A DNA stretch of 64,000 nucleotides, taken from Paulownia fortunei (taxonomy: Eukaryota > Streptophyta > Magnoliopsida > Lamiales > Paulowniaceae). This document shows, piece by piece, positions 1-12,829 of the stretch. A model generated the notes under the pieces. It made no database searches. It was not told where the DNA came from and saw only the letters and a list, made by a program, of their open reading frames with translations. Made by a program: the position numbers and the translations under genes. Location of the stretch: positions 4,457,278-4,521,277 of the forward strand of contig CM033110.1 in the NCBI GenBank assembly GCA_019321725.1, in the 5' to 3' direction. How positions within the stretch are numbered: position 1 is the stretch's first letter; each line of letters opens with the position of its first letter.

Positions 1-1220
1 TTGATGTGCCATTAGAATATGACTTAGCAACTAAGTAGATTATTTCAAATTTTGCAAAAAATTTCTTTGGTTGTAAGCGTAATAAATTTTTGAGTTTTTT
101 TTTTTTTCTATTTTTAAGATTTGAAAATTATTTCAATCTCAATTCAATTAATTAAAAAATAATAAATTGTGTGTAGAAATATCAAGGGTATATTTGAAGC
201 TATTTTTTATATACCTTTATACATATTTCAATCATTATATTAATAATATATTTTTATATTTTAAAATGATTACTTGAACATAAATATATTTTTCAATAAT
301 TACATAATTTAATAACAACATAAGCTAATATAAAACGTGATACATAACGAAATGACCATATAAAATCTCAAATGGTATTACATTTACAATAAAATATATT
401 TTTTTCGAAAATAAAATCTTATGTATTTTTCTCAGAAAATCCATTATATCAATATTTTCATGATAAAATCAAACACATTTTCATTTTCCACATATATCTT
501 GATACAACCCCTCATTATGCATTGCCCAAAAATATTCGTCCAAATCATGCACTCCAAGATGACTCCAAACATAATTGAAACTATTTGAACTCATCTCTTG
601 TTTACCTCAATTAACTCAATTAATAATTAAATTAAATTAAATATAATTTCAAACACAATACAAGAAAAATCAAATAAAATTTAAATAATATCTTAATCAA
701 CCCGACTCAATTCATTTTCACCATTAATTGAAAAAAATGTTTAATGCGAAAGATGAATCGTGGAATATTTTGAAAGTTCTGATGTTCAAAGAAGAAACAG
801 AACATATTCATTTGGGTGTTTAATAAGTGCAGGCCTACCGTGATACAGCTGAGCAAGAGATTTTGGTTGACTTAATGAGACGCTCCTGCCTGGATTTTTG
901 GATTTCTTTAATACAAATGTATGATATATTGATATCCTAAGTCCCGTTCTGAGCCACCGCATTGATTTGAAATTCATGTCCCATTTATTGGCACCAAAAT
1001 GTGCCGTTATTCAACTTCTCTCCGTCCCCAGCCCCCACCCACCACAAGAGAAATAAGTGTGAAAGAGTGTTGGAAAATCACCCATATGTCAAAGCCAAAA
1101 TTTAGAAATAAAAAAATAGTTAAATTCATTTTACCCTTTATACAATAGAATCAATATTAATTATCTTCATCTATTAATAAAAAAATTAAATAATCATTTA
1201 AACTAAAATAATTAATTTAG
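1..1220. other. AT-rich intergenic DNA, no supported gene
   Basis: The stretch is rich in A/T runs and short palindromes of the TTAATTAA kind. The only longer open frame (786-977, - strand, 63 codons) resembles no family I know and lies across a mildly GC-richer patch at 820-1060. I see no splice-site-delimited exons and no transposon domain. Confidence 0.5.
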
Positions 1221-1224
1221 ATGG

Positions 1225-1471
1225 ACAGAAATACTCTTAAACTAAGTAAAAGGAAAAATCCATTTTGACCCTTATATTGTAATTAAATTAGTACTTTACT
1301 GTTTACTCCCTCTATAATCAACTATCAATTGATTTGACTTTCAATTTTTTTAATACTAACTTTATTTAAAAAAAAATAATTAAATAAAATATAAATAAAC
1401 CGCAAAATATGATTCAATAGTATGAAAAATACACATTAAACTTAAATTATTTTACATAAATTATATGCCTA

Positions 1472-1502
<31 letters not shown>

Positions 1503-2022
1503 TGATTGCTTTAGAAAGCATCTCATAGGATTTTTTAACTCAAAAATCCTTAATTGCATTAATAATGATTATAAAAACTTTCTATTATTGTTCAATTTCT
1601 AATTTTGATTACACTTTCATAAATAAATAAGTACACAAATTAATGAGTATTGAGCCATACAACCGCACTTTATTTCCACGGTAGAGTTATTTATACCATT
1701 GGAATGATATAATATTTTTTTGATGTAACTAAGATTTTTGAGTGAGAAAAAATAATAATCTATGAGATGCTTTGGAAGAAAAAAAAAGAATTATATACGA
1801 TGGTAGTCATATAAATTTATATGAGATACTTTTAAGTTTAATGTGTCTTTCTATTATAATATTGTAATTATATTTTTATATTTATCTCATATAGACTCAA
1901 TTGAAAACTAATTTAATTATTAAAATTAATATATTAATTGATATTTAACTGTAGAAGGAGTAAAACACTACATAGGTTACCATAAAGTGAAAATATATTA
2001 CTTAACTTGGAGGTATTTTTGT
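1225..2022. mobile_element. Foldback element / long-TIR MITE, first of two
   Basis: The left arm (about 1225-1560) reads as the reverse complement of the right arm (about 1715-2022). Matching landmarks in order are ACAGAAATAC against ACAAAAATAC at the outer tips, TTTACTCCCTCTA against TTTACTCCTTCTA, a shared ACACATTAAACTTAAA, and a shared AAAGCATCTCATAG next to the centre. The arms are imperfect, roughly 300 bp each, with a spacer of about 155 bp. There is no coding capacity, so this is a non-autonomous element. Long arms fit a Mutator-like or foldback origin, but I found no clear target duplication, so the superfamily is open. Confidence 0.7.
1475..1502. repeat. (AT)n microsatellite
   Basis: A run of AT dinucleotides of about 14 units inside the left arm of the first foldback element. 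The matching place in the right arm lacks it, so it expanded after the arms formed. Confidence 0.9.
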
Positions 2023-2406
2023 TATTCAATATAATTTTTTAAATTATGGAGGAAAAATATGGGTGGAAAAACTCATTTGGAGGAAAAAATTATGATTTCT
2101 TTACCTAGAAAACTCATTTTACAATCATTTTCACAAATTTTATATGTTAATAATTAAAAATAAATAAAAAATTATAAGAAAAATATCATCATCAACGCAA
2201 TCCAATATATTAGTAGAAAAAAAAAGTAAACATATATATATTTTCATGAATGCACGTTGATATATAAGTTTCATTCAGTTCCATTATAAATAATCAAAAA
2301 TAACTTGCACTGTGAGAAAACTGCACAATTGAAAATTCTCTTGACAAATGAAAATATATTTATTCTAAAAATATAATTTAAAATAAGTGAAGTTGTGATG
2401 CTAAAA

Positions 2407-2441
<35 letters not shown>

Positions 2442-3372
2442 TATTTTAATAGAGTTAATAACAACACATAGAAAGAGTTGAGTTGTTCATTTGGTACAAT
2501 CAAATTGAACCAAATTAAAATTTAATAAATCAAAAATTTGACACGCCAAATGAATTGGTTCGGTTTTGTTATTTTTGATTTTTTAATTTTTTGATTTGGT
2601 AATTTGGTTAACATATAAAAAATAAAAAAATAGTTAAAAAATTAATAAAAAATCATAATTGTAGTTCTTATTTATGAATTTTAGTTTTGGTGAGTTAAAA
2701 ATTAAAAAAAAAAGTAAAAAATAATTAATAAATATACAAATATTTTATAAAATTATTCAATATTCGATATTGTTTGGGTAAATTCAAATAAAAAATCAAA
2801 ATCGAGCTGAATACTGATATTTTATAAAAATAAAAATCGAATATCAAATCAAAAATTTTAATTTAATTTTTGGATACATAATGAATTTTCAATTTTGAGT
2901 TGATTTGAATGGTTTATCAAATCATAGCGAATAAGAAAAGAAAAAAGATACGACACGTTAGATTTAATGATGAGGATTATTTTATTGCGAATAAGTTAAA
3001 TCTACTTTACAATACTCAATCTAATTAAATTCATCAAAATTAATGTAAAAATAACACCAAATTTTTTAAGTCGTATTTATAAGTATAGTTATTTTAATTT
3101 TTGAAAAAATGGAATAGAGCAAAACCTATATATCAAAGTGCTCATGAAAAACACATGTACATTTATCTTTTTTTTTTTTACTATTACAATTGATGTATTA
3201 ATGAAGATATTTTTCTTACAAGATTTCTATTTTTTTTAATTATTTATAGTTGAAAATGATTGTAAAATAAGTTTTTTGGCGGAAAAATCAATAATTTTAC
3301 CTCAAAATGAGTTTTTTTGCCTATTTTTTCCTCCACTTTGGTGACTTAACGATATAAACAAAATTTTCTTTG
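2012..3372. mobile_element. Second long-inverted-repeat element
   Basis: The arm at about 2012-2300 is the inverted counterpart of about 3100-3372. Shared landmarks from outside in are TGGAGGAAAAA, AACTCATTTT, TTTTACAATCATTTTCA, TAAGAAAAATATC, a run of A after AGTA, TTTTCATGA and TTGATATATA. The loop (about 2300-3100) is AT-rich with an (AT)n run at 2406-2430 and has no open frame. Its left tip abuts or overlaps the right tip of the first foldback element, and both share a GGAGG/TTTTTGTT tip motif, so the two may be related or one may have inserted beside the other. Confidence 0.7.
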
Positions 3373-5670
3373 GAGTGACTAAAATTGCAACGAAAATCTA
3401 TTTTACAGAATGAAAATTGATTTTTTTCGAACCATGAGACTAAACTTACAACACCCCATAAACTGAGGATTAAAAATACAATCTTTTCGAGGAAAAAGAA
3501 AGAAATTCGCGCGAAAGAAAGGAAAGAAATAAAAATAAAAAAGAAATAAAAAGGAGGAAAATTAAAAATAGGGGGAAGAGAGAGAGAGAGAGAATTACTA
3601 ATGACTACCATCAAATTTTTAACTGCAGGGACCAAATGTGCGCAAAACTCCCGCTACCACTCTAATCTTGCTACCACTCACTTGACATTCAGCCCATTTC
3701 CAGCCTCTTTCAACTCAGGGTTGCACCCCATTACTCTTCCTGATTGCCATCGTCTCCTACATGGCCTCGTTGGGATTATTCGATAATAGATTGTGTGCTG
3801 CATATTTGATTCATTCGAAATCATTGTATTGAACAAGATAAGTTTGTACGGAACGGAATTCATAACTCACCCCTCTCCAATCTAATAATGAGTGAATCTG
3901 TCTATTTAATACGTTGTATTATCATTCCTAGTTTTTGCAAACCCTCAATCCTAATACGATCTTGTACCCTAACTCAAGTCACCTACGCCGACCATCTCTC
4001 ATACTCGCCAAATCTTAAGTTGGCAAGTGTAATATATATCATTTGTCACCAACTTAACTATTTTTTATTCATATTTGAATTTTTTAAAGGGTGAAGATAG
4101 ACCCATCAGAATAATAAGGGTATATAGACATTTCTCATTATGTTAGGACTAAAAAATAATTACTATCCCATGTGGGACCTTAGGTCAAATAAACATATTG
4201 CATTGTAATATTCACTACCCATAATTCGTCAGATACCCCAATCATTTTCTTTACTCTCTTTACAATTATAGCAGATTTCTTTCCTTATCATAGTTTCCTC
4301 TAACCGCATTGATGATTCGAACTTTGGAGGGCCTTAATAGGTAAACCCCCATCTATCTTACAATTTATTCGTGTTGTAATTCCTCCCTCTTTATTACAAG
4401 AAAAATAATATGAAAAAGGATTTGGCCTTTCTATCCCACTATGGAGTTGGACTGCATTATCGGGGTGTAGTTTCTTTTTTATCTAACTTAATCATGAATA
4501 TATAAGGTGACATTGTATCTGGCCAGTTCATTGATAGTTAGATATGTACATGATTGAGGAATTTAAAAAGTTTTTATGGTATAATCAGATAATATTGCTT
4601 GCTAAGCAGAGACACCTTTATTTATTTTTCCTAGTAACATTTTTCCTCGTAGGAAAAGAATGAAAAACCAATAGTAATTAGTAATAAAAAGAAGACGTCC
4701 CTAGCACGTTTTGGATGAGAAAATAAATAAATATTTTTTAAAAAAACCTTCAAAATAAAACTCTATTTCTTAAATGAAAATTCTCTTTCCAGTCGGGAAA
4801 GAGAGTAAAATACTTCTGAGTTCTCCTAATTGTCCTGGTTGGCTAATTAATTTTTTTTATTCGTCCGAATCAATTGCTTAATCACCCACCGTCTTCATTA
4901 AAGATTCATTTGCCAATTAAATAAAACTTAATCTGATTCTGATTGCTTTATTTGGGCAAAGTGTACGATACCAAGACAGAGAGTGTATGACAGCTTCTTG
5001 TAAAACAAATATTAGTTGTAGTTTTATCTGACAACTGTGTTAAGTCACCTTCTCTTAAGATTCCCTTGTTTCCAAAATGCTCGTTCGTGTACGAAATCGC
5101 AAATGAATCTTTTTAAATTGAATTTTACGTTTATTAGTGTTGTTAACTATGTTTTTCAATACAATATTGAACAATTTATTTAACTTTCTAACCGGACATA
5201 TTTTATTTTAAGTGAAACAATATGATTTTGAGCCAATAAATATGATATTATAAGGTTCACCATATAATATGATATTTCATTATTTAGGTTATGAAGTAAT
5301 ACTTTTTATCTATTTGACAAAACATGCAGTAGTTGTTGTATTGTGTCAGTTTCACTATTGACATGACACCATTTTTATCATTTTTTATAGAAATACGAAC
5401 TCCATCAAGTTGGAGATTCGACACAAATTCAGACAAGACAGTTAACCAAAATAATCCCTAGCATCGACTCTACAACATATGGGGCTTCACCAACTTCTCC
5501 TTAAGAGACAACCCCTTTTCACAATTTTCATATGGGTACTTAAATTCTTTATGGAACTCTAATCCTCAATAATAATTGCTTGTCTTTTCTTCGGCCTTCA
5601 ATCGATTCACCACTTAAGGTCCCTTTCTGATGTGGCACAGAGTGAGCTAGCGTCTCGTTGTAAGATATTG
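3373..5670. other. Intergenic DNA, no supported gene
   Basis: It holds a short (GA)n run at about 3575-3592 and several open frames of 60-70 codons at 3601-4094 on both strands. These overlap one another and match no family I recognise. Nothing in the rest of the stretch has coding or transposon signatures that I can name. Confidence 0.4.
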
Positions 5671-5680
5671 TTTGCTTTGG

Positions 5681-5757
5681 CCCGATCTTGCAGGAAATCA
5701 CGTCCCAATATTACAACTTTAAAAGGCCTCTTGTAGGGAATTTTTTTTTTCCCACTA
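5681..5757 (+). repeat. Direct-repeat block, upstream copy
   Basis: The block beginning CCCGATCTTGCAGG, continuing with CACGTCCCAA, ACTTTAAAAGGCC and a T-run followed by CCCACTA, recurs in the same orientation at 7953-8032. The two blocks bracket dispersed-repeat copy A. This resembles matching sequence beside the two ends of an old retroelement, but no domain proves that. Confidence 0.65.
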
Positions 5758-5899
5758 CATTATTGGGTTCGTTATAATTGGAGGGGTATATGAAGTGAAA
5801 AATTAAATTTTTTATCAAATATAAATATAAACTCTCAATTCAAAAATAATTTTAACAATCGCACTTATTCAAGTGAATATATAAATAAATATTAAATTT

Positions 5900-7925
5900 G
5901 AATTATAAATTTTGTGCACCGGTTGTAGTAAGGAATGAAGCAATCAATTGCTTATCTTGAACTTTCAGAACTCGAAAGGATCCAAATGTCTCATTTCTAT
6001 TATGTCCACAATATGGAAGAGTAACACGAATAAAAAAGATTCACTAGTATCCTTTTAATTGTTTACTAATTTAGAATTAGAGTAAATTTTCAAAAATAAT
6101 AAAGATTAATTTTTTAAGTTTTTGAAACTATAATATGAAGATAATAACAAAAAATTAATTTTCTTTAAAGAACAAAAAAATCAAGACAATAAGAAAATAT
6201 TTTTTCTTTTTCTTTTTTGGAGAGGAAAAGTAGAAGACTTTAAACAAAATAATTTTTGCTTAAATTTGTTGAATTAATGATATAATTTTCTTCCATAAGT
6301 ATTTATAGGGGCTGAAAATTTAATCATTCTCCAACTCTTGGAGAGTTTGTCAATTTTGAACTATTTCAAAGTCTTATCTTGGAAGAATTCCAAATATTCC
6401 AATAACTCTTTTCTTTTCCTCTCTTTTATGTTTGTGGACTAATTTGATACTACATTAATTATCATAATTGTCTACATACATTCTTGATATTAATTTGAAC
6501 TTTTCAAATAATAGTTCAAATTAATATCAAGATAGGTATATATCAAATATATACTAAAATTGTATTTATATATAAATTAAATCTTAGTGGCCGATTTTAT
6601 CCCATAAAATCGGTCACTATATTTATTTATCTATAAATATATTAATTAAATAAATTACATTTGTTTAATTTATTTTCTTCATATTTTAGTGAGTTTTTTA
6701 AGTGATCCACATTAATTTTTGGGTCTGGACTAAAAAATTCATAAATCAATCTAATTGATTAATTTAATTTACTCCAATTGGGCTTTCTAATCAAATTAGG
6801 TCTAATTAAATAATCTAATTATTTAATTAAATAATTTAATTTAACCATTAAATTAAGTAGAACCCTTAATTAATCAATTAATCAATATTAATTAATTAAT
6901 TTTCAACTATTGGATAAATCCTAAAATTAGAAATGTTACTTTCATAAAAATGTGTGACTCTATTAGGTTCACTACTAAGTTAGTAGTGGCCTTACAACAT
7001 TTGCAACTTATGAATAATAATTATTTCAATTAATTTATCCCATTAATTAATCCGCTTGGAATTAACTCCTTAATTCCAAAAACCTCACTATCCATAAAAA
7101 CACTCAACAAGTAATCATGTCAAACTAATTTTAGGTGAAATAACGAGTAAACCTATTTCAGTTGTTGATAACTAATCTCCCGATTGAATGTAGGGCATGG
7201 ATTATAAGTCGAAACCCTAAATAATTCAATAACTATAATACCATTTCAAGTTTCAATGATTCATGATGAATCATAATTCATTCTGCATTGACCAAGATCT
7301 TTGAATCATGAACTATGAAAACATAAGAGATTCCCTTGTTTAAAAAGACAAGTATCGAATTCTATGTTGGCTACTGATAAACCTCCATGCATATCAGTGC
7401 AACACCCAACATACCCCATTTGTGATTTTCAAGCAATTAGAAGATATATCAAAGTGCTGCAGGATGCACACAAGGCTACCATCATGCCTCAAGTTCGAGG
7501 ACTAGCCGTGTACTATATTGTAATACATAAATTCTTATTTTGACAGGTAAAGCCTCCATCTAAGAATTTCTTGCGGGCTATGTTCGGTGTACTTGTTTTC
7601 AAACAAGCACCAACATACATGCACTTGCTTGCATCTCTATACTAATGCCAATAGAATGCGACATTCTCGTGTACGAGCATGCATTTTATGTGTGAGTTTT
7701 ACTGAGTTATTTGATATCCTATCTCAAAAAGTTCTCGACTCGCAACTTATTTAAAACCAAAGCCTTAGATGCATATGTCATGATCACCATCATATGTGCG
7801 ACCATGTCCCGTAAGACTTTATCTAATATGTAGAAATAAAAGATGTAAGACATAAAATAAAGAAAATGCCTTTTTTATTAATATAATTTTCAATAAAATT
7901 GTCATTACAAAAAAAAATAGTATAA
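5900..7925 (+). repeat. Dispersed repeat copy A (about 2 kb, probably old LTR-type)
   Basis: Collinear, diverged homology to 26095-28015 runs through the whole length. Shared landmarks are GATTATAAGTCGAA...CCCTAAAT near 7200 and 27300, TGAACTATGAAAA/TGAACTATAAAAT, a CAATTAGAAGATA/CAATCAGAAGATA block, GCCTCAAGTTC/GTCTCAAGTTC, GTACTATA, and a shared tail with TTTTATTAATAT and ATTACAAA. It is noncoding, rich in TTAATTAA-like sequence in the middle, and has no transposase or polyprotein domain. Length and lack of coding fit an LTR or a non-autonomous retroelement. The ends are estimated by eye. Confidence 0.65.
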
Positions 7926-7952
7926 TACACCCAATCCAATGGGGTCGTTGGG

Positions 7953-8032
7953 CCCGGTCTTGCAGGGAACCACGTCCCAACCTCACGACTTTAAAAGTCC
8001 TTTTGCAGGGAAAGAAATCCTTCCCACTATAT
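7953..8032 (+). repeat. Direct-repeat block, downstream copy
   Basis: Second copy of the block at 5681-5757 (CCCGGTCTTGCAGGG, CACGTCCCAA, GACTTTAAAAGTCC, CTTCCCACTA). The copy is cleaner than the upstream one, which has expanded its T-run. Confidence 0.65.
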
Positions 8033-9157
8033 ATGCACACAAGCCACTCTCCCTAAACACACGATTTGGGACAAATCCCCTCTACATCACTTCCACACAC
8101 GCCTGTAAATTTTTGGCCACATTTATAGTAGCACTTTTGACGTTAAATTTGCTAGTTTTTGAAAAATAATTGAATGAATGTATAGACACCTCAATTTTGA
8201 ATCAAGAAAAAAGGATGAAAAATTATTTATAATAGTGAGCTCATTCTTTCGAAAATAAATTAAAAAGCCCATATTTTCATAAGCCCCTTCTTTCAAAATT
8301 ATACCACCCTCGCTCAATTCCTCTTTAATCCAACAATCCTATAAAAATAATCACAAAATAAGCCTTGTTCTATTTTGGGACGGTCAGTACTTAATTACTA
8401 AAAATCTCTTAATCATTAGGCTAAAACCCAACCAAGGTTTGCAATTGCATTGCATCCATTCTACCTAAAAAACCCTTTCACTAAAAATAATCCATTGAAA
8501 TCAAGCTCAACCCAATCATGCGGATGGTTCAAAACACAAAAAATAATTCAAACATAACCATACTCAACCAAAAATGTCACAAAAAAGATAAAAAGAAAAA
8601 GAGGGACCAGATGAAGGGCCGCATAACTTTCTAGATAAAGCGCAAAATGGTCTATTACCCGTGGCACCGAGGCTATCTGTGCACAATCTGTGCACGAGCA
8701 ACCATCATTGCCCTCAATGCGCGCTAGGCTACTGCCAAGTGCATGGTGGGGCTATGCCAATCCTTAGCCCAAGGGGCGCTACGCTCTTGTCATCTTCAAC
8801 TGGACTAGCTAAATGGTGGGCAACACTTACTATGCACGCCTGGCATGCACAATTTTCCCTAGCCCAAACCCAACGTCATACATCAGGTGACTCGGCTTAT
8901 GGTAGATAGCCACTAGCTTGCACAACAATGGGTGTGTGTGCATAGCAAGTGAAAATGGGCTACACGTTGTCCCTTGCATGCAGGCGATCATTTTGTCTCA
9001 TTTTTACGTGTTTCTAGATAATAACAAAAATTAAGTTAGATTCCACACAAAGAAAAGATTTTCTATGTAGCAAAAATGTACAATTTCTTTTTCTGTAAAG
9101 ACTAACTTTGTTGAATTGGTCAACTGATCAACATAGTAAAGGTGATCAAATCTACCA
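8033..9157. other. Intergenic; GC-richer patch without a recognised gene
   Basis: The part at about 8640-8990 is clearly GC-richer than its surroundings and has an 82-codon frame on + (8661-8909) rich in Cys, His and Ala. It shows no zinc-knuckle spacing or other motif I can name, and has repeated words such as GTGCACAATCTGTGCACGA and GGCATGCACAA. It is probably a piece of an unclassified repeat. Confidence 0.35.
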
Positions 9158-9290
9158 TGAAGAAGGAATTCGTTCTTCTTCTTGTTTTTTTATTTCAATA
9201 TGAAACTAAGAAGTCGAAGAAAAGAAGAAGGAATTCGTTCTTCTTGTTGGTTTTTTATTTCAATCTGAAACTAAGAAGTTAGAAGAAAAG
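9158..9290 (+). repeat. Two-copy tandem repeat, about 65 bp unit
   Basis: Two adjacent units begin with AGAAGGAATTCGTTCTTC (about 9161 and 9226) and continue with TTTTTTATTTCAAT, TGAAACTAAGAAGT and AGAAGAAAAG. Each unit starts with a near-palindrome around GAATTC. Confidence 0.85.
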
Positions 9291-9837
9291 AAAGAGGAAG
9301 TGTTATTATAAACTTAATCTTATAGAAAAATATTATTGAATACCTATATTCTCTTTTAAGTCTAACAAGCTAACTTTAAATTTGTGAAGAAAAACCATTA
9401 TTTTGCAATGTTATAGGTATGAGATTATGCATATGTAGAACATGAAATTATTTATAAAATATTGCTATGATCTGGTTAAATTAAAGATTCTACGAGAAAA
9501 TTCATACATATAAGAAAAATGTTGAATATCAATAAGATTAACTAAAATTTTGAAATGGATAATAATCTAATTAATTTTGAAATTTATTGAAATTTAATGG
9601 ACTAAAATTTCTTATTATTTTGAAATGAAAAGTACGTATTCTCCTTTAATGTATGTAATCAACATATTGATATCATATACATAATAGATGAGATAAATAG
9701 TATTACTATTCACTTCAAATTTCAAGTTATTGTTTAAAATTATCAACAATCAAATTCAACTTTTGAAAACTAAAAACTCAATATCGAAAAATAAAACCAC
9801 AAAGTTGCCCCAACCTAAACAAAATGCAAGGTGCTTT

Positions 9838-9841
<4 letters not shown>

Positions 9842-9881
<40 letters not shown>
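9842..9881 (+). repeat. (GA)n microsatellite
   Basis: About 20 uninterrupted GA/AG dinucleotides followed by GTAAATG. Open frames crossing it on both strands are products of the repeat, not genes. Confidence 0.95.
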
Positions 9882-9883
<2 letters not shown>

Positions 9884-12395
9884 AATGTGACTTTATGGGC
9901 TTGCTGGGTGGGTGGATTTCTAATTTTGTGGGCTCTAAAAGTCTTGAACATGGAGAAAACCAAATTCAAGATGGATAACTTTTTATAATTTGTTTAAAAA
10001 GGTTCAACCTTCCAGCCAAGTTTAGAGGGGCATTATTCCGCTCAATGCTTCAAATAAAGTAGCTAATGGTGGGTGTTTCTCTGTCAATCACATGAGATCC
10101 ATTTCCATATTTAAACAGGGAGTATTAAAAGTTCCGGAAATCTGTTGAAACTGATTGAAATTGGCTATTCCTTTTTTTTTTTTTTTTTTTATCAATTGAA
10201 TAATATAATGTGATTTACCATTATATTATTTGCTTTGGTTTTGATTTTTCATCTTGATTTACCATTTGGCATTGGGGAGTATTCATATCTCGTTTCAATA
10301 ATTATCGACTTGGAATGATTTAAAATCAAAATCATAAAGACATACTTTACATTGTTATTTATAATTTAAGAATTTTATCTAATTTAAAAAAAATAAATAA
10401 CAATGAACAAATATCTAATTTATTGATATTTATTAAAAAAAAAATATTTATTTTAAAATTATAAAAACAACCAATCTAACGAACTCGTCCACCACTACAA
10501 GCAATTACTAAAGATTAGATTTACAGCTTATGTCAAGTCCCACTCAAGGCATGTCCAATTCTATTTCATATCAAGAGATGTGACTTTGTGATAGACACTA
10601 CTCGTTAAATCTTCTTTAACACAATTTTGAGTGTGATGAGTTTTAAGGTTTGTAAGGCTAAATGTTGGAAATTATTGATGGGGAAAGCCTCCAATTTGTG
10701 ATACACTTGAAGAAATTAACTACTGTGCCACGTACCCCAATTAAACATTTCTGATTTCAACCATGTTGTCTTGGGTCAACCATCTTATCTTACCAAAATT
10801 GATATATGTCCGAACATTGATTTTTTCTTTCAAATTCAGATTGTCATTTCCCCTCAATAAGTTAGCTAGTAGTACTGCAAGTGTCAGATAAGAGGAAAAT
10901 TGATTAATGCATTTCGAAAGCGAATTAGTGATCCACCCCATACATTATTGGATACACCTATGATTTATAACAAGAACAAGCCTTCTATGGTTGCTTAGGA
11001 AGAAAGAGACCAATCACAAAAATGATTGAATCATAGTTACGTTTCCCAATCATTCATAATGAAATTGTCTCTTCTTATTCGCTGTATGAGAAAGATGTCC
11101 CAATAGATAGAAACTGTATGCTCAAGGCATGTTGAAAATCTTTCACATACCCGCTATAGCACAGCAAAGAAACTAGCTAAAATAGAGCTTGTATGAATTG
11201 CTTGTAAAGAGGGCCTCGTTTGTTGACAAGAAGCCTATCTATTGGGAAGGAAATATAATGACTAGCTATCTAATACCTATTTTGCACTCGAAAATTTATA
11301 CTATGAAATACCTATTTAATACGAGAATTTCTTTATACACACTAGTCTTGTAGATACTATATTCGATAGTATATATCATGTATACATTTATCATATATGA
11401 ATATATGTGGGTATGTGTGAAATGTGGTAAAATGAACACCCGTTATATATTATCGAGTGTAGAATATTTTAAACCTAGAGACACCATAATAAATGATAGC
11501 ATCTAAAAATAATAACCGTATATAATCTTCCTCACAATGGGAATGAAGACCCAACTGTTACTACAAGTTTGAACGCAAAAACAATTGAATCTGCAACTTG
11601 TTAGAAGACTATTCCTTATAACTACAACCGATAGAAACTCCCCTCCTTTCTTCCCATTCAAGTATTTTGACATTTGAAATGGCCAGTTAGATGGATCATC
11701 CATAAGACAATCATTTTAGTCAACATAAATCCTATATTTTGTGAAACTTTTAGTTCAAGGAAATTTGTTTAACGATAACCACATATGAAGACAAACTTGT
11801 GAAAAGTACCCTAATGCACCTATTACAAATTGCCAACATACCTAATCACGAAATACTTTAGCTTGAGAAATTAAATCATCATTACGTCTAAGTTTGGATG
11901 ATTATAATCCTCAATAAATTTCAACGATGTATAAAGCAATTTCCCAATAGCAGTCAAGTTCAAATGTATTAATTGAATATTTTTGTCAAATCAATTACTC
12001 TATTATCCGTGGAAGAAATTACGTGTAATTGTCATGCAGTCCCAACAAGGGTCTAGGCATCAAATTTTGAATTGATCCAGATGGTATTTTTTCTTTACTT
12101 AAGGATATTTTTCCCTATGCGAATCTTCGATCATTCAACATGATAAATCTTTCTTGAGAATCAAAATTAAATTAGTACAGGATTATGAATAATGCACCAA
12201 TATTGGGATAAGAAAATATTTCATTTTATCTCAATTTCCTTCATTTCTTATTTCTTGACATTCACTTCATTGTAATATCAAATTAAGAAAAAACAGTATA
12301 AGTGATATAACACTCTAAGCACTTATCTATGGATGAAGGATAAATTACTGAACCACATTATATCTTTACATTTTTTTTCTTCAATTTTTTCTTAT
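9882..12395. other. Intergenic, no supported gene
   Basis: The stretch has scattered frames of about 66 codons on the - strand (10741-10941, 11503-11703) that look weakly protein-like but match nothing I can name. There is a poly-T tract near 10170-10190. I looked for upstream or downstream parts of the aldo-keto reductase here and found none beyond its stop codon at 12396. Confidence 0.4.
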
Positions 12396-12427
12396 TTAAC
12401 ATGTCCATGCCCAAAACTTGTTACGTT
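12396..12427 (-). pseudogene. Last codons of the aldo-keto reductase, cut off by the copia insertion
   Basis: If the element and one GAATG duplicate are disregarded, the reading frame of the exon at 17743-17556 runs on across the junction as R-T-I-Q-R-N-K-F-W and reaches a TAA at 12396-12398. Plant aldo-keto reductases of this group usually end in R-T-N-Q-P-A-K-F-W followed by a few residues, so this tail is the true C-terminus stranded 5.1 kb from its exon. Confidence 0.8.
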
Positions 12428-12432
12428 GAATG
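12428..12432. repeat. Target-site duplication GAATG, left
   Basis: GAATG directly precedes the TG of the left LTR and is repeated at 17551-17555 after the right LTR. A perfect 5-bp duplication is the rule for LTR elements. Confidence 0.95.
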
Positions 12433-12816
12433 TGTTGGAAATTTATCACTATATCACTCAAATAGTATTATAAAAGAGAACACTTAAATTGTTCAATTTC
12501 AATACAAATTCACTCTTAACAAATTTTTCAAATATTTTTCTAAACTCTCTTTAGATGCTTTGTTTCTAATCACTCTTGTTTTTCTATCTTTTGTTTGATG
12601 ATTTAACACTCATAATGCAAACCCTATTTATACTAGTTTTTAGCAAAACTTTATCACTAAATAAACAAACAACTTAAAATCACAATCATACATTTATCAA
12701 CTAAATTATCACTCACAAACCTTAACTACCTTACTTAAAATTAGAAATTCCTAAAACTTGGGCTAATATGGGCTTGATTAAAATTTGTTGGGCTTAAGAC
12801 AAGTTTATTTTCAACA
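12433..12816 (-). repeat. 3' LTR of the copia element
   Basis: Read on the - strand it starts TGTTGAAAATAAAC and ends AAATTTCCAACA. It matches 17159-17550 throughout, with substitutions and small indels (384 against 392 bp). Confidence 0.95.
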
Positions 12817-12825
12817 TTTCCCTTT
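12817..12825 (-). other. Polypurine tract of the copia element
   Basis: AAAGGGAAA on the - strand, directly beside the 3' LTR: the expected plus-strand primer site. Confidence 0.85.
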
Positions 12826-12829
12826 AAAA

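Noticed and set aside
8661..8909. Cys/His-rich 82-codon frame
   Set aside because: Spacing does not fit a zinc knuckle or other finger; the GC-rich patch looks like a repeat.
9730..9978. Frames of 82 (+) and 63 (-) codons
   Set aside because: They are carried by the (GA)n microsatellite (Arg-Glu and Leu-Ser repeats).
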